Shown piece by piece: positions 32,797-45,187 of a stretch of DNA of 64,000 nt. The translations under genes and the position numbers were made by a program. The stretch comes from Sanderia malayensis (Eukaryota > Cnidaria > Scyphozoa > Semaeostomeae > Pelagiidae). How positions within the stretch are numbered: the stretch's first letter is position 1; the number at the start of each line of letters is the position of its first letter. The stretch covers positions 1,178,001 to 1,242,000 of the forward strand of contig RQOL01000876.1 in assembly GCA_013076295.1 (NCBI GenBank), read 5' to 3'. Below the pieces are notes generated by a model. The model was given only the letters and a program-made list of their open reading frames with translations. It was not told where the DNA came from and ran no database searches.

Positions 32797-34222
32797 CTTA
32801 TCGCACTTTTCTTTCGATATGCTGAGCTGATAACTTTATGCCATGCTGTCGCGTGGCAGAACTGACAGAATTTTCAGATTTTTTACACGTTACGCCAGGC
32901 CACCCGTTCGTTACCCGTTACGCCCACTTTTGACCAGTGCTTTTGACTTTTCCTTGGGGGGCTCACCAGTGCTTTTGACTTTTCCTTTAGGGGGGGGGTT
33001 AAACTTGAAAATTGAGAAAAACGCCACAAAACTGGAGACAACAAAACAAAAGCTAGCTGGCCAAAAAGCAGAACAGACCATAAATCAATCAATAATACAA
33101 GTGAGAGGAGGCTCAAGCCTTCCCTGCAAGCCCCTACGTAGTCGGTCGGTGGTGTCTACCCGACACATAACGCTATCAATCATCTTTAGGCAGGTACACT
33201 TCGCTTGACTTTTTTTCTTATTGCATGTAGTATGGTATTGGTACTGACGACAAAATGAGGGAGTAAAATCAATTAAACCTTGTTGAGGTAGTGTTGGAAG
33301 CTAAGCTCAAAACAATTTGACGAAGTATGAAACCGCAATAGCTCATTGCTTCTAAAATGTACCACAATAGCAATAACTGCAGATTCCTATTCGCACCAGT
33401 TTATAAACGAAAAAGAACCAATCATTCTCGCATCCTTGTCATTAGTAACAACAGTTTCCGGTAAAGTTGAAGCAAGGTGGCAAGGCTCCAGAGCTCCAAT
33501 CCAAAAGGATCTCCCAGAACCAAGCAGAAGTCAGAGACACACAATGACAGTGACGTAACGCACAGTGTGCATAAGCATAAAACTAAGGACTGCTCCGTCG
33601 TTACGCCATTGTTTCACACGAGCAGGATATGAAATTTAAACAACTGTCACAACTGGGCCTGACGCATTTACATTTTTGTTTTGTGGAAACTCAAAGCTAA
33701 AAGTATGAAATGAATCAAAGAGTAATCTGTATTTGTAGTTAGAATAAAAGATGGAGAGTAAACAATAAGAGAATGAAGGCAGGCGACAAAGAAAAAGTCT
33801 TACTTGCTTAATCCAATGCATGTAATATGCAAACAAGATATAATTAAGAATGCACACAAATTAAAAGGTGAAGAAGATAAAGCAATATAGGAGACATGAA
33901 AGCAATAATAATAGTAAATAATAAAAAACGTGAAGGACAGTCGAAGTAATGTGATGCAATCTTCTGAAAACATATATTACTGTGATATCATATCCATGGC
34001 ATTTCAAAATTAACGTGTTAATAATAAAGGGTGCAATATATCTTCAAAAAAAAGAAATCAACACAACAATTCACTCGTACCATATACATCAAAATCACTG
34101 CATGAAAAATTACGAACTAAGCAAATTGTGAATTAAAAATACAAATGAACGAGCTGCTTTATCTCATAGATGCATATTATATATCAATACGTTTGCGATG
34201 ATATATATAAATTGTTCACTCT
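32797..34222. other. Intergenic DNA between BtpA and GOT2
   Basis: At 32933-32998 a 22-bp core (CCAGTGCTTTTGACTTTTCC plus TT) occurs twice in direct repeat, each followed by a G run, next to TTACGCC/GTTACGCCC repeats. The rest is AT-rich and no gene is recognised. The GOT2 3' UTR lies at the right end. Confidence 0.45.
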
Positions 34223-37200
34223 TTATTTTGTAACTTCGTGCATAGCTTTGGCCAGGTAATCGATATTACCTGATGATACCCCTGCTACGGAGATTCGACC
34301 ATCTTTTGTCAAGTAAATTGAGAAATCTTTAGTGAGACGTTCAACCTACAAATAAAAAGCAAAAGACTTTCAATGCATGAAATGGTGTATAACCGCATTT
34401 GCTTTGAGACAGAAGCGTGCAGTGTTTACCGAAGTCCGTAACGGTACAGACTTGAGGCTTTTTTCATAACCTGAAGCTAGAAACCTGGATCAGCACTTAG
34501 TGCAAACAGCTTCTTAATTTCGCCTGAAAACTTTGGTGTTCTAGTACTACGCGTTTCTTAATTGGCTTGTATTTTCAAGACCTAAAACGACCTTATTGTT
34601 TTAAATAACCCAGATCGTCACAAAAAGCATTATCAAAAGTTACAAACGTTTCCAAATAAAAATTAACAAAGTTATTGACATTCACGAAGAGTGACTCTTT
34701 TTTTAATGGAAATTTAACAGTTTCTCAATTATTCATGAACCGACTAATACACTTTCTTAAACGTTTGGCCATCCTAGTTCTAGATATTTATAAGCCAGTT
34801 TCTTATTTTAAAAAACCCGTATCAAAAGAGAACAGATTCATTTTGCAAACTCCGTCAAATGGGAGTTGTTTTCATAGCTTGCAATATACTTAATGAAATT
34901 CAGATATCATTAAAATGCTAAAAGATGCAAAAACAACCCGCAAAACCAATTTAATTTGAGCCCGATTAAATAATATCGGTTATTACGGTCCATTGCTGTT
35001 ATTACCTGTTCTTAACTGCCGAAACTCTAATAATAAATCATATTAGTTTCCTCTATCTCTTGCTGATTATCTTACCAGTTTTCAATGTCGCAGCAACAGG
35101 TAAGAATAATAGCAAGGAAACTAATTAAACTAATCAAAATCACTAATGACAATAAAGAGACAGAAATGATAATTAAAATGTGAAATGGATGACTGTAATT
35201 GTGACCAATTAAGACAATGATGAATGGGAATAAATGAATCATAATGACATAATAAAATTAATTAAAAATCATACCTGGTCTGGTTTCAATCCGGTAAAGC
35301 AAAACATGCCAATTTGATTTGTGATGTGAGACCAGTCAAGATTAGAACCTAAAATACAACAAATATTCCTCAATCTAAAAATTCAGTTTGCTCGGCAGTA
35401 TAATTTCGATACAACGAAATAAGGGACCGAATAAAATGCAGCGATTCCAATGTGCCAGCCTTCGGAGGTTCTAGCTAATGATTAATATAACGAGGAAGAT
35501 ATCAATGCCAATAGAAAGCCGGTTCGAGTGAAGAAAAGCTCGAGTCATCAAAGGCTTGAATCATTGGAATATTACTGCAGTTTATTGCTTGAGACATTGA
35601 AGGCTTTTCTGTGCTGCACAAAAATATAATAATATTTTAACCAAGCGCTTCACCTTCACATAAAACCTCGAATGTCAGATTTAGAGGGTTGGGTACGAGG
35701 ATCCTTTGTCCTACCTTCCTTCTTGAGGTTGTCTCTCAGGGTTTGACGCATGTTAATGATACGATCAGCCATTCCCTTCACATCCACGAGCCACTGTGCT
35801 CTGAGTTCGGCATTCGTTAGCAACTGTGTGGCTATTCTCGCTCCATTGATGGGCGGGTTGGAGTATATTGCGCGGATGAGGATCTTCAACTGAGATTCCA
35901 CCGCCTTAGCCTCTTCTTGCGAGTCGCAGATGACAGTTAAACCACCCACTCTTTCGCCTGCGAGAGTGGGAGAAAGTAAAAAAAAGTGTGATCAGAAAAT
36001 GAGATAATTGTAAAGACGCAATAATACAACAAGTGTTCGCAAATCTCTCCCTTGTTGAGTGGAGGGCGTAGGTTGAGCCTTGTTTTGGATCGATCTCGGG
36101 CTGTGATGTGGGGGCAACAACGCATGTGAAAATCGTAACATTTAGTTTCAAAATCGAAGTGTGCATTTCTTAGCAATTTCCAAAATTCAGTGCAAAAATT
36201 TTCTATTACTCAAGTTTTTCAAATTAAGAAGCCTGGTGAAACTGTGAAACTTCCGTATAATGCAATGACTCTTTTTCTGCTGTTGAGCCATAATACTACA
36301 ACCATGATAACGAATAGTTAGTAGAATAACTTATTCCTTTATGATTGAGCATTTGCTAACTGATCTTGTGATGGTGATGGGTGATGGCGTGAAAAGTTCA
36401 TTCATAGTATGTATAACTTGCAGAGTTGTTGTTGGTTAGTTGAAGGGTGGCTGTAGAGAAGGGACTTGTGATGTAAATGCAATGCCAAAAAGATTGCTTA
36501 CTAATCCAAGAGTGTTTGTGTATTTCTTATATCTCGAACAAACTGGCAGAGGGGAAAAGCTCGGCATTACAGGTTTCAAGCTTCTAATCTAATTTATATC
36601 AAAGCTTCACACTGATGATATAAATTAGATGTATGGTTGGTGTGGATTGGGTAGGAGGGACATATTGAATGTTCCAGTGCTGTTATAAGACATCCATGTG
36701 CATGCCCACAGTGAACAAAAGAAGGGGTTCCATAAGAACCTACCATACAAGCCCATGTTCTTTGCATAGGATTGAGATAGAAGAATGTTGTGGCCATCTT
36801 CAATGAAGTGACGTACAGCAAATGCATCCCTGTCAATATCTCCACTTGCAAAACCTTGATAGGCCATGTCAAAATAAGCAAAATGACTCTTTTTCTGTAG
36901 AATAAAGCAAGTTTTGTTACATTTTATATTTATAACTCAAGTTGGCTTGATGGAAATTATTACAGTAATGCTTCGATTAAACGCCTCCTTCTTTTAAAGG
37001 CCCCCTCAAATAAAGGCCCCCTATATTAAATTTTTGTTATGCCCCCCCCCCCTCCATTAAATTCCCCCTCGAATAGAAGCCCGCTAAAATATAAAAAAAT
37101 TTAATTATGCCCTGGACGCTTGATCGAAGTGTTACGGTATATTTTCTTTGAAGAGTAAGAAAATAAAATACCTTCATGATGCTAGATATTTCTTTCCATT

Positions 37201-39334
37201 GCTCTGGCTGGATAAGAATAACATATAATAGGCTTATTAAATGGGGCACTGTCAAATTAATAACTTCCATTAATACGCTAGTAAGATAATAAGGATGGAA
37301 GGACAAAGGATTTGAAGATATTGCAAATAAAATACTCACACTTGGATCAACACCAGTTGGGTTGTGTGCACAAGCATGAAGTAGCACAATAGACTTATCT
37401 GGAATGTTCTAAAGTGAAACAAAAATAAAAAACTTACACCAAAATGTCAAGGTGCAATTGAAGTAGTGGCTCAATAAATCAATGACGTGTTTGTGGATGC
37501 ATTATCATATCCTAGTATCAGTTTTTTGCTTAGAGAACCAAATCAGCAATGGACAAAGCATTATCGAGTAAAGAAGTATTAAAATTGAGAAAAAATAAAA
37601 ACTTGAAGAGGTGTTTGTTAATGGACAGTTTATTTATTCACATCAGAGTAAAACTGTTGCAAAGCCGCTCTTTTTTGTAGTGCAAAATAATGCACTTCCT
37701 TTACAATGATTCAATGTTTTAATGAGCCTTGTAACTTATAATATATTTTAATTTTTATGTGGTTAATTGTGCAAAACATGGTTGCTTCAGGCATAAATTG
37801 GGTAACTTTCGTTGAATACAAATTTACTAACATTGGCAGAGGAACAAGTTGATGATGATCCAATTTAAATATGTCACAAATAACCTACATTTAAATCTTC
37901 TAGCAATCCAGCTATGTCCAAGCCATTTGTTGCTGGATCAAAATATCTATATTTCTTCAATTCAAAGCCAGCGTGCCTGAAAAGGGAAGAGATTGACATC
38001 AAAAAGCCATATGATAACAACAGTGAAATTTTAAAAGTAATTGTTTTGAAATTTCTTAAAATCCTTGTTAAGGCTTACGCAAAAATTGGAGTGTGATTCC
38101 CCCATGATGGTGTTGGAAGGTATAAGACAGGGTCGGCTGACCAAAACTTTCTCTGCAGAATAAAACACAAATTAACATGATCTTGCTTCTTATCCAGGAT
38201 ACCTGATTTCCAAATGCAGTTCTTTAAAAATTAGTTGAAAATAGTGCTTTGTGAAGGGTTTTTTATTGATTAATATAATTACCAGGAAATTTGCTCCCAC
38301 TCTCAATGAGCCTGTTCCAGAGATAGTTTGAACTGTGGCATTCTACAAAAACCAGACAGCTTGGTAAAATATTTTGACATGCCTCATAAAAACCAACAAC
38401 ATTTAAAAAATATAATACTTTTCATCCTTTGTCCTTATTTTAAAACATACATGAACTAAATCTAAAATCTAGAATCCCAGGGTTTCCCATTAACCCCCCT
38501 AAACATAGGGGGAGTTGGGTGGGGAAAACCCAAGGGCATAAGCACTCAGAGAGACCCAAAAGGGCCCATTTTTACTATGGTAAACTGTTTATAGTTCACA
38601 GCTGAATCTCATAGGGCATGACCTGATGACTATTAGCAGGGACAGATGCATGTTAAGCATTGTTTACCAGTCCATTTTTAAGGCATGGATTGTCTTCTCC
38701 AAATGCTAACTTGGCTGACTCTCTTGTGAAGTCAGCATAACCAGCAATTGGTGCATACTCTTTATCAAGGTTCTGAGATCTCAGAATGTCTTCTGCCTGA
38801 GAAGAAATTGAGCATATTAGAAACATAATAATCAGTAATTGAATAAAAAAATCTGGAAAGTTGAGTAAAATATTGAATGGAGTTTAAAATCTAAAAAAAA
38901 AACAAGAATTAAATATGATTCTGACAGAAGCTCAAAAAAAGCCAAATAAAATTAAGCAAATAATATATATGCTGACATTGACAAGCATAGTTAAAAATCC
39001 TTTGATGCGTGTGGTACTGTTAAGGTAAGGCAAATAAATGAACAAAATTGTAATAATAGTACCATGTAATCCATAAAATGTTTATACTAAACAGAAAAAC
39101 AGTAGTAGTTTTCAGTATAAACATTTTATGGATTACATGGTACTATTATTACAATTTTGTTCATTTATTGACAAGTATACCTTTCTGACTGAAGGAAGCA
39201 CATATGGTTTTCCATTATCATCCCTGTAGGTTCCAGCACCAAGGTTAACTTTGTTTGGGTTTGAATCCTTTTTAAATGCTTCAGTCAAACCGAGAATTGC
39301 ATCTGGAGGACCCAGCTCGACATGTGACCACCAA
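34223..39334 (-). CDS. GOT2: Mitochondrial aspartate aminotransferase, mature part in 11 exons (399 aa)
   Basis: PLP enzyme exchanging amino groups between aspartate and 2-oxoglutarate in the mitochondrial matrix; part of the malate-aspartate shuttle. Exons (minus): 39334-39181, 38796-38668, 38342-38283, 38152-38079, 37976-37889, 37408-37340, 37207-37172, 36894-36744, 35957-35715, 35348-35275, 34345-34223; all phases agree. Marks: [20 protein letters not shown] (mature N-terminus), [80 protein letters not shown] with the PLP-binding lysine, [11 protein letters not shown], and C-terminal [16 protein letters not shown]. The sequence sides with mitochondrial GOT2 rather than cytosolic GOT1 (the terminal [18 protein letters not shown] is GOT2-like). 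The mature length equals that of vertebrates (about 401). The first exon, coding the mitochondrial presequence, enters in phase 2 and was not found. A hairpin element sits just inside the intron after the first visible exon. Confidence 0.95.
36963..37139. mobile_element. 177-bp MITE with GCTTCGATTAAACGCC ends
   Basis: Left CAGTAATGCTTCGATTAAAC and right CTTGATCGAAGTGTTACGGT are inverted with a few mismatches (about 22 bp). The inside is a C-rich block of GGCCCCCT-like repeats and a C13 run. It lies in the GOT2 intron between exons 36894-36744 and 37207-37172, about 33 bp from the latter. Confidence 0.65.
38977..39179. mobile_element. Hairpin element copy 2 with 13-bp target duplication
   Basis: The direct repeats ATTGACAAGCATA (38977-38989) and ATTGACAAGTATA (39167-39179) match at 12 of 13. 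The 177-bp element starts GTTAAAAATCCTTTGATGCG, shares the leader through TTAAGGTAAGGC with copy 1, then folds into 54-nt perfect arms (39035-39088 and 39114-39167) with a 25-nt loop. The right duplication abuts the GOT2 donor site: the intron begins at 39180, so the element landed within the first 15 nt of the intron. The donor GTATAC is kept because it falls in or beside the duplicated bases. Confidence 0.85.
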
Positions 39335-39480
39335 CTTTGAAGATAGAAAAAGTAAAAGATTATATACATACAGCAGGAAATGTGTCTTGCAAAACATTAT
39401 GCTTTGTCCTTCAAAAAAGGGAAGAATGCCATTTTATAAAAATTACAATTGTTTGAGAACATTACTCTGCATAAACAACA
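39335..39480. other. GOT2 intron 1 sequence
   Basis: Upstream (on the minus strand) of the acceptor TATCTTCAAAG. No presequence exon is recognisable here. Confidence 0.4.
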
Positions 39481-39930
39481 AATTTGTGCGTGCAATAAGT
39501 TATTTGAAACCCAACCCCTTCTTCTCAGCTTCGAGATATCGTGACAACTCTAAAATTTTATGGACACACAAACAAAGTATTGGATGAAGACGAAAGCACA
39601 ATTTCATGTTCAAAAGAAAGTACATACCTGATACTTCTTGCTAAAATTGGCGTTGATATTTTGCCTTTCAGGGAAGACCTGAGATTCCTGAGAGCCATAC
39701 TTACTCAAACTCCAGAAAAGGAATGCCAAAAGTTAGTTTTCGATGTATGAAAAAATAGAGCAAGAGTCGAAGAAGGGGATGCTCTGTTTTATGCTCATTC
39801 CGGAGGGACAACAACAACACCAAAAAAGGCAAAAACGTGATCAAACAGAAAAATCATGTGATACTATTGAAGACAATGGCAAAGCAGTGGATACAAACAC
39901 AACTCGTAGCTCGTGACATGAAAATAGGAA
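39480..39930 (+). pseudogene. Unidentified coding-like fragment with a frameshift
   Basis: The frame reads LRDIVTTLKFYGHTNKVLDE and LRFLRAILTQTPEKECQKLVFDV to a stop at 39750. In the next frame, a 57-codon stretch starting MYEKIEQESKKGMLCF at 39741 runs on to QQQQHQKRQKRDQTEKSCD and a stop at about 39909. The two look like parts of one sequence broken by a one-base shift. I do not recognise the family. It lies between GOT2 and OXA1L and may be transposon-derived. Confidence 0.3.
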
Positions 39931-40111
39931 GCCAAGAATTCAAATCTTTGAATGATTTTTCAAAAGTGCTCATTTTTATGGTTACAAAAATGCCAGGCAA
40001 GAAAAGGTGTCTTTCTATCCCAAAACATCAAGGTCTTTTCGGACATAATCGGCCAACTTGTAGTACATGAAGTACCAGCCCTCACGTGTTTTTTCATCTT
40101 CTGGATTCAAG

Positions 40112-43100
40112 ATGGTGGGCTATTTTTCACGTGGATTCAGCAGTTGCCGCTCCAATTTTTCAAAATTTAGGGGATACCAAGGGAAGTTTTCCTTCAATGC
40201 TGCGGGGAATGCTGGAAAAAGAAAAGTGAGTACGCGTTTCATCATATTGATATTTTTAAAGTCCTTTTTACGCACATTCTCTAACATTGATCATTGATTG
40301 AGGAACCCTTCCTGTGTCTCTCTCTGGCCCGAAATTTTAATGTCACCAGGACAAGATTCAGGACAAGATTCAGATTCGACAAAATTCTATTTTCAATCAA
40401 TAATTGAGGCATCTAATAGTCAATACAACAGAACCAAACAAAAAATACCTGTTAGTTATATCAATAAGCTTCAATATAAACTAAAAACCAAAATTATATT
40501 CCAGGTAATCTTGAAGTAATAACAGTGGGTGTAACTGTATGTTGTCAATTTATGCAACCCGACTTGGCCGTAAACAATGAGCCACTGGGTGTGCAAATCG
40601 GTCAAATTTCCAGACCAAGTGGAATTAAGCCATTAGCAATAAGCATTAACTGTGGTGTACAATAAAAATTGGGCAAGTTATCCTTTCATTTTTCACAAAA
40701 TTAGAACTATACCTCTCTGGGCAAGGAAAAATTGTTTTGTTGTAAACAATGACCTCCGTACGTGCAAATTAAAAATTTCCCACCACAAGACACGCAATTT
40801 CCCGGTGGCTGCATCAATGAGTTATTTTTAGGCAAACGCAAATAACCAGCGGTCCAGCCTATGAGACCCATCCTGTTCTTGGCCATTGCAGAGATTTATT
40901 TTCCACCGTCCCTTTGCTAACCCCATCAGCTTGATGAAAAGGACCTGCCTTTAGGGCCCAACTAATGACTCGCTCATTTACAATAAACAGTTTTTTAACA
41001 TCTGTCAGACTGTCAATTCATGTATCCCCACCCCCACCTCCAGCACCTGTGGAGTGCCCCATTATTACCTCATTACTTGATGTGCAATTTTCGTCTTCTT
41101 TTGCAGTTTCATGGCAAATCACATAAACCATCTGGCTATGCAGGCTTCTTCGACCAGCAGAAGGCAACATTTGAGCGTGCAAGAATGCTTGCATTTCCAC
41201 CGCAAAGCTCCATTGCCTGCTCACTGCTGCTTGCCAAGCTTGAACTAGGAGGTGCTCGCCTCAATTCCAGCTCAGTATCAAGTGGCTCAGGATCATCCAT
41301 GGGTACATAATCAATTATTTGATGCATAATTTTCATCCGGCTATCAATGATTAACCCAATGAAAGCTTTTACGATGCATGTGGGAAAACTTTCGGGGGCA
41401 CTAAAGTCACAGGATCCTACAAACTGTTGCATCTTGATGCTTGCAAGAATAATAGTTCAAAAACATACCCATACCATTTGTAATGCCCCAGTTGCTAAAA
41501 TGTTTCTTTAATCTACTAGATTAACAATATTTCCTGGGATACTTTTTTGTCAAGTTATAGCTTGTAATCATAATGTCAAATAGGGAGCTCTTAGCTAATA
41601 GAGAGAGCAAATCTCTAATGAAAGCTGAGAGAGGATGCAAATTTCTAATGATAGCTGAGAGAGGGTGCAAATCTCTAATGATAGCTCAATTGGTTTATGA
41701 CCGACATGGGGCAACATTTGATAATTTCATAATCATGACAGATTCACGCAGTACTAGTGAAAATTTTCATTTTTCAGATCTTTCAGGTTCGGATTCAGGT
41801 GATGGCGCTTTAGATCCTCTAATTTCTTCAGGGGCGATTGAAGAGGTATTACCAACAGGTATGATACATACACAACAGGAAATGTTTAACACTGACAGCT
41901 TACAATCAGCTGCTGAAATGCTTCCTTCTTCTGACTTGATCCAGTCTTCACAAGAAATACTCCAAGCAGCTGAGCCCACACTGACCAGCCTTGGTCTGTG
42001 TCACCCGACTCCGGTTGGAATTATACAGTCATTGCTCGAGATGCTTCATGTTGGTGTTGGATTGCCTTGGTGGGCGGCCATTGCAGGTTGCACGATATTG
42101 TTCAGGACGTTGATATTGCCGTTGATGATCAAAGGACAGATCAACACGGCAAGGCTGAACGTAATCAAACCTGAGTTGGAGCGATTGCAAGCGAAGATGC
42201 GAGAGCTTGCCAATTCACAGAATACCATGGAGAAGTCAATGGCTGCCATGGAGTTGCAGAAGTTGTTCAAGGACAATAACTGCCATCCTGTCAAGGTATG
42301 TTAATTGCATAATCACCCATCATATTACTTTATTTTTAGTAAAAAAATCAACAATGCAATCAATTAGCTATTGGAGTCTCCATGTTACAGGCAGCAAGGT
42401 TATCAGATAAAATTGTTTGAATTGAAAGATTTTGAGTTCATGAGGGTCAAACGTGAAGCATGCATAAGTGGTTGTAATCAGAGGCAATGTTGGGGATGGA
42501 CCTGAGTTGTAGTTTAACTTTCACTTTACATTTAACCTTGAGTTCTGGACAAGGGTAGGAAAATCATTAATGGTTGTTTTGAGACAAACTACTTGAATCA
42601 ACTATTTGTGAAAAAAAACTCTTAGATAACATTCAAATAAATACAACTGTGTTGCAAATTTTAGTGATTACAACATGTTTTTTGTTTGTTCAGGGATTAA
42701 TAGTTCCATTGGTGCAAATGCCAGTCTTCATTTCATTTTTCATTGGATTAAGGAAGATGGCAAATCTTCCAGTGGAATCTATGCAAACTGGTGGCCTACT
42801 TTGGTTTACTGATCTCACAGCTTTTGATCCATATTACATTCTGCCAGTTGTCGTTTCACTTTCTATGTTGGCAACTATTGAGGTATTATTTCAAAATATT
42901 GTTCACAGAAATGGCATTGCACTATCAGTATACGTATATATTATATGAGTTTATTTGGCTTCGTTGTTGAAATTGTTGTGCTTATTTTCAGCTTGGTACA
43001 GAAATGGGCATTTCATCAGATCAGATGCAAAAGACAAAAAATCTCATGAGATTCATGTCTCTCATTATGATTCCTCTGACAGCTAAATTTCCTGCTGTGA

Positions 43101-44216
43101 GTTTGTTATTTTTTAATCCATTTGAATGCAATCTCTGGAATTGACAGTCTGATGTATCACATGAATATAATAAACCTTCATTAAAATGAAACTTGCACAC
43201 ATCGTCGGTATAACATCACCTTCTCTGTTAAATGGCCAAATCATGTCACTTGTTACTTTAATCAACATTGCAATTGATAACGAACCCAGGATAGCTTGCA
43301 GTTGAATCTTAAAATGGCTTTCAACACAACAAAAAAGTAAGTTCGACCAAAAAACAAACACACGAAACCTCTCTACACACATCACACCTGAAAACATCAA
43401 AACTATAATAATCCTTTAGAAACAGGCAGCAAATAATTAACTTGGCAAAGACAACAAACAAAACCCCAAAACAACAACTCTGCGATCATACACAACACTT
43501 AATGAGAAAAATGAGAAAAAAACAAAAGGCCGACTCTCTATGCACTGAACATCTTTGATATGTGAAAGATTTTTGTTCCCCCTGACTAAGATTTGATTTC
43601 TGAATGCTTCTAAATTTGACCCTCCATAACTCTATTATATTTAACAAACTTGATAATTCTGTTGCTTACTTGTATTCTCAAGACTTTACTTTGAAAACAA
43701 AAAATAAATGTTATTGTATTTTGCTTGTTGCAGGGTGTCTTTGTCTACTGGTTAACATCCAATTTCTACTCGCTTGGGCAAATTTCAATCTTGCAGCTAC
43801 CTGCTGTCAAAAAATACCTCAATTTCCCAGATCATGTTGAACATGTTATACCTGAGAAACAGTTGAAAACTGGAGGTTTTGTGGAAAACTTGAAAGCTGG
43901 TAAGTGTGAATAAACCAAAAACATATAATATACTACCATTTTGATTTGAAAATACACCACAACTGTTGAAATTTTTTTATTATTTGAAGGAGTTAATTTT
44001 CAAATCCTTGTCAATCTCCTGTGTCCCATATTGTTTTCTGATTATTTAATAGGATTCAAGAATGCCCAAGCTCAAGCTCAGATCAAATTCCAAGAGAAAG
44101 AAAAATTGAGGAAATATAAGGAAGAGTTAAAAAGACAAAGTGAAAAGACCTATGAATATAATCCAAAAATTGCTCAAGCCGAAAAACTATTCAAGAATCC
44201 CCCACGAAAAAGGTGA
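40112..44216 (+). CDS. OXA1L: OXA1L, mitochondrial inner-membrane insertase, seven exons, 483 aa
   Basis: YidC/Oxa1-family insertase that places nuclear- and mtDNA-coded proteins into the inner membrane. Certain exons: 41778-42295, 42694-42882, 42992-43096, 43734-43899, 44053-44216. They code [40 protein letters not shown] (first conserved membrane segment), [66 protein letters not shown] and a basic, Lys-rich ribosome-binding C-terminus ending NPPRKR. Proposed 5' exons 40112-40225 and 41107-41302 supply a 38-residue start without acidic residues ([20 protein letters not shown]), as in a mitochondrial presequence, and both join in phase. They are tentative because the opposite strand of 40010-40224 also reads like protein. 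An in-frame ATG exists at 40067. Human OXA1L is 435-495 aa. Convergent with TTC5. Confidence 0.88.
41607..41686 (+). repeat. 30-bp tandem repeat in OXA1L intron
   Basis: 2.7 copies of a 30-bp unit containing GCAAATCTCTAATGATAGCT. It stays in frame with the downstream OXA1L exon but lies before the acceptor at 41777, so it is probably intronic. Confidence 0.8.
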
Positions 44217-45187
44217 AAATATTTCATCTGCATTAATGCGAGATTAGTCATATGTTTGTTTTAAAGTTTTCATTTAAAAACAACCTTGCTGAAATTGAAT
44301 TGTTACATCAGTATTATCAAACACAGTATGAACTGATTAGAGTGTCAATATGTTTTGCCAACATCGTAAACAAACAATTTGAAGATGTTGTCACGAAATC
44401 AGCCTGGAAACCATACACATCCATGAGTTTTAGATAGATGTTCATTACACAATTCATGGACCCAAGTGTTTATGTACTGATCGCAAAGTAATCTTTAATA
44501 ACTTAATTGTTTCATGCAAAAAACAATTTCTTATCATTTCGAATATGTTTTTATGTTTATTGTGTGAGAGAATATTTGCTTTGACTAGAAGATTGATATT
44601 TCCTTCTTTTAATAATTTTTTCCTGGTGTATTTTGCCTGTCTGACCTCTTAACAAATATTTCAAATTTGGGGTATTATTGCAATACAAGTTGGTTACTTC
44701 TGCAGTGCTTACCTTTGTCTGCTTTACTTAAAATTTTGCAAGAACATTTGCAATATGCAGTAAAAACAAGCAATAATTTGAAAAATTAAGTGAACTTCAC
44801 AAGCATTCAAGCAACATAATTTATTACAAATCAAAATTTGTGAAACAGCAAAACAGTGTAAATTCTAAAACACATAAATAATTATTGAATTTGTTCTTTT
44901 GACAATGTTTGCTTCAACTGAAGCGAAAGTTAAAAACCGAACAGCTCTGTATGTTTGTTATGTAATTTCAATTCTTGCAGAACCCAAAAATTTAAAATGC
45001 AATGCAAACACCACAGACTTCTGCAGTATGCATTTCCATATTTGCCTATGTACCATAGGAAAGCCAATGCAACTGAGCACTGTATAAGACAAAAACTGTC
45101 CACAAATATTATTTAATTGTGTTAGCTGGTACCAACTTACTCGCATTTTCCTCTTTGTGTGATTTCTTAAGTTTGATATAACTCTGT
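44217..45187. other. Convergent intergenic region OXA1L / TTC5
   Basis: It holds the 3' UTRs of two convergent genes. AT-rich; no further coding exon or repeat recognised. Confidence 0.4.

Noticed and set aside
41018..41432. Minus-strand frames including [20 protein letters not shown] as the missing GOT2 presequence
   Set aside because: The sequence looks like a targeting peptide, but no GT donor in the needed phase 2 follows it, and it overlaps the proposed OXA1L exon on the other strand.
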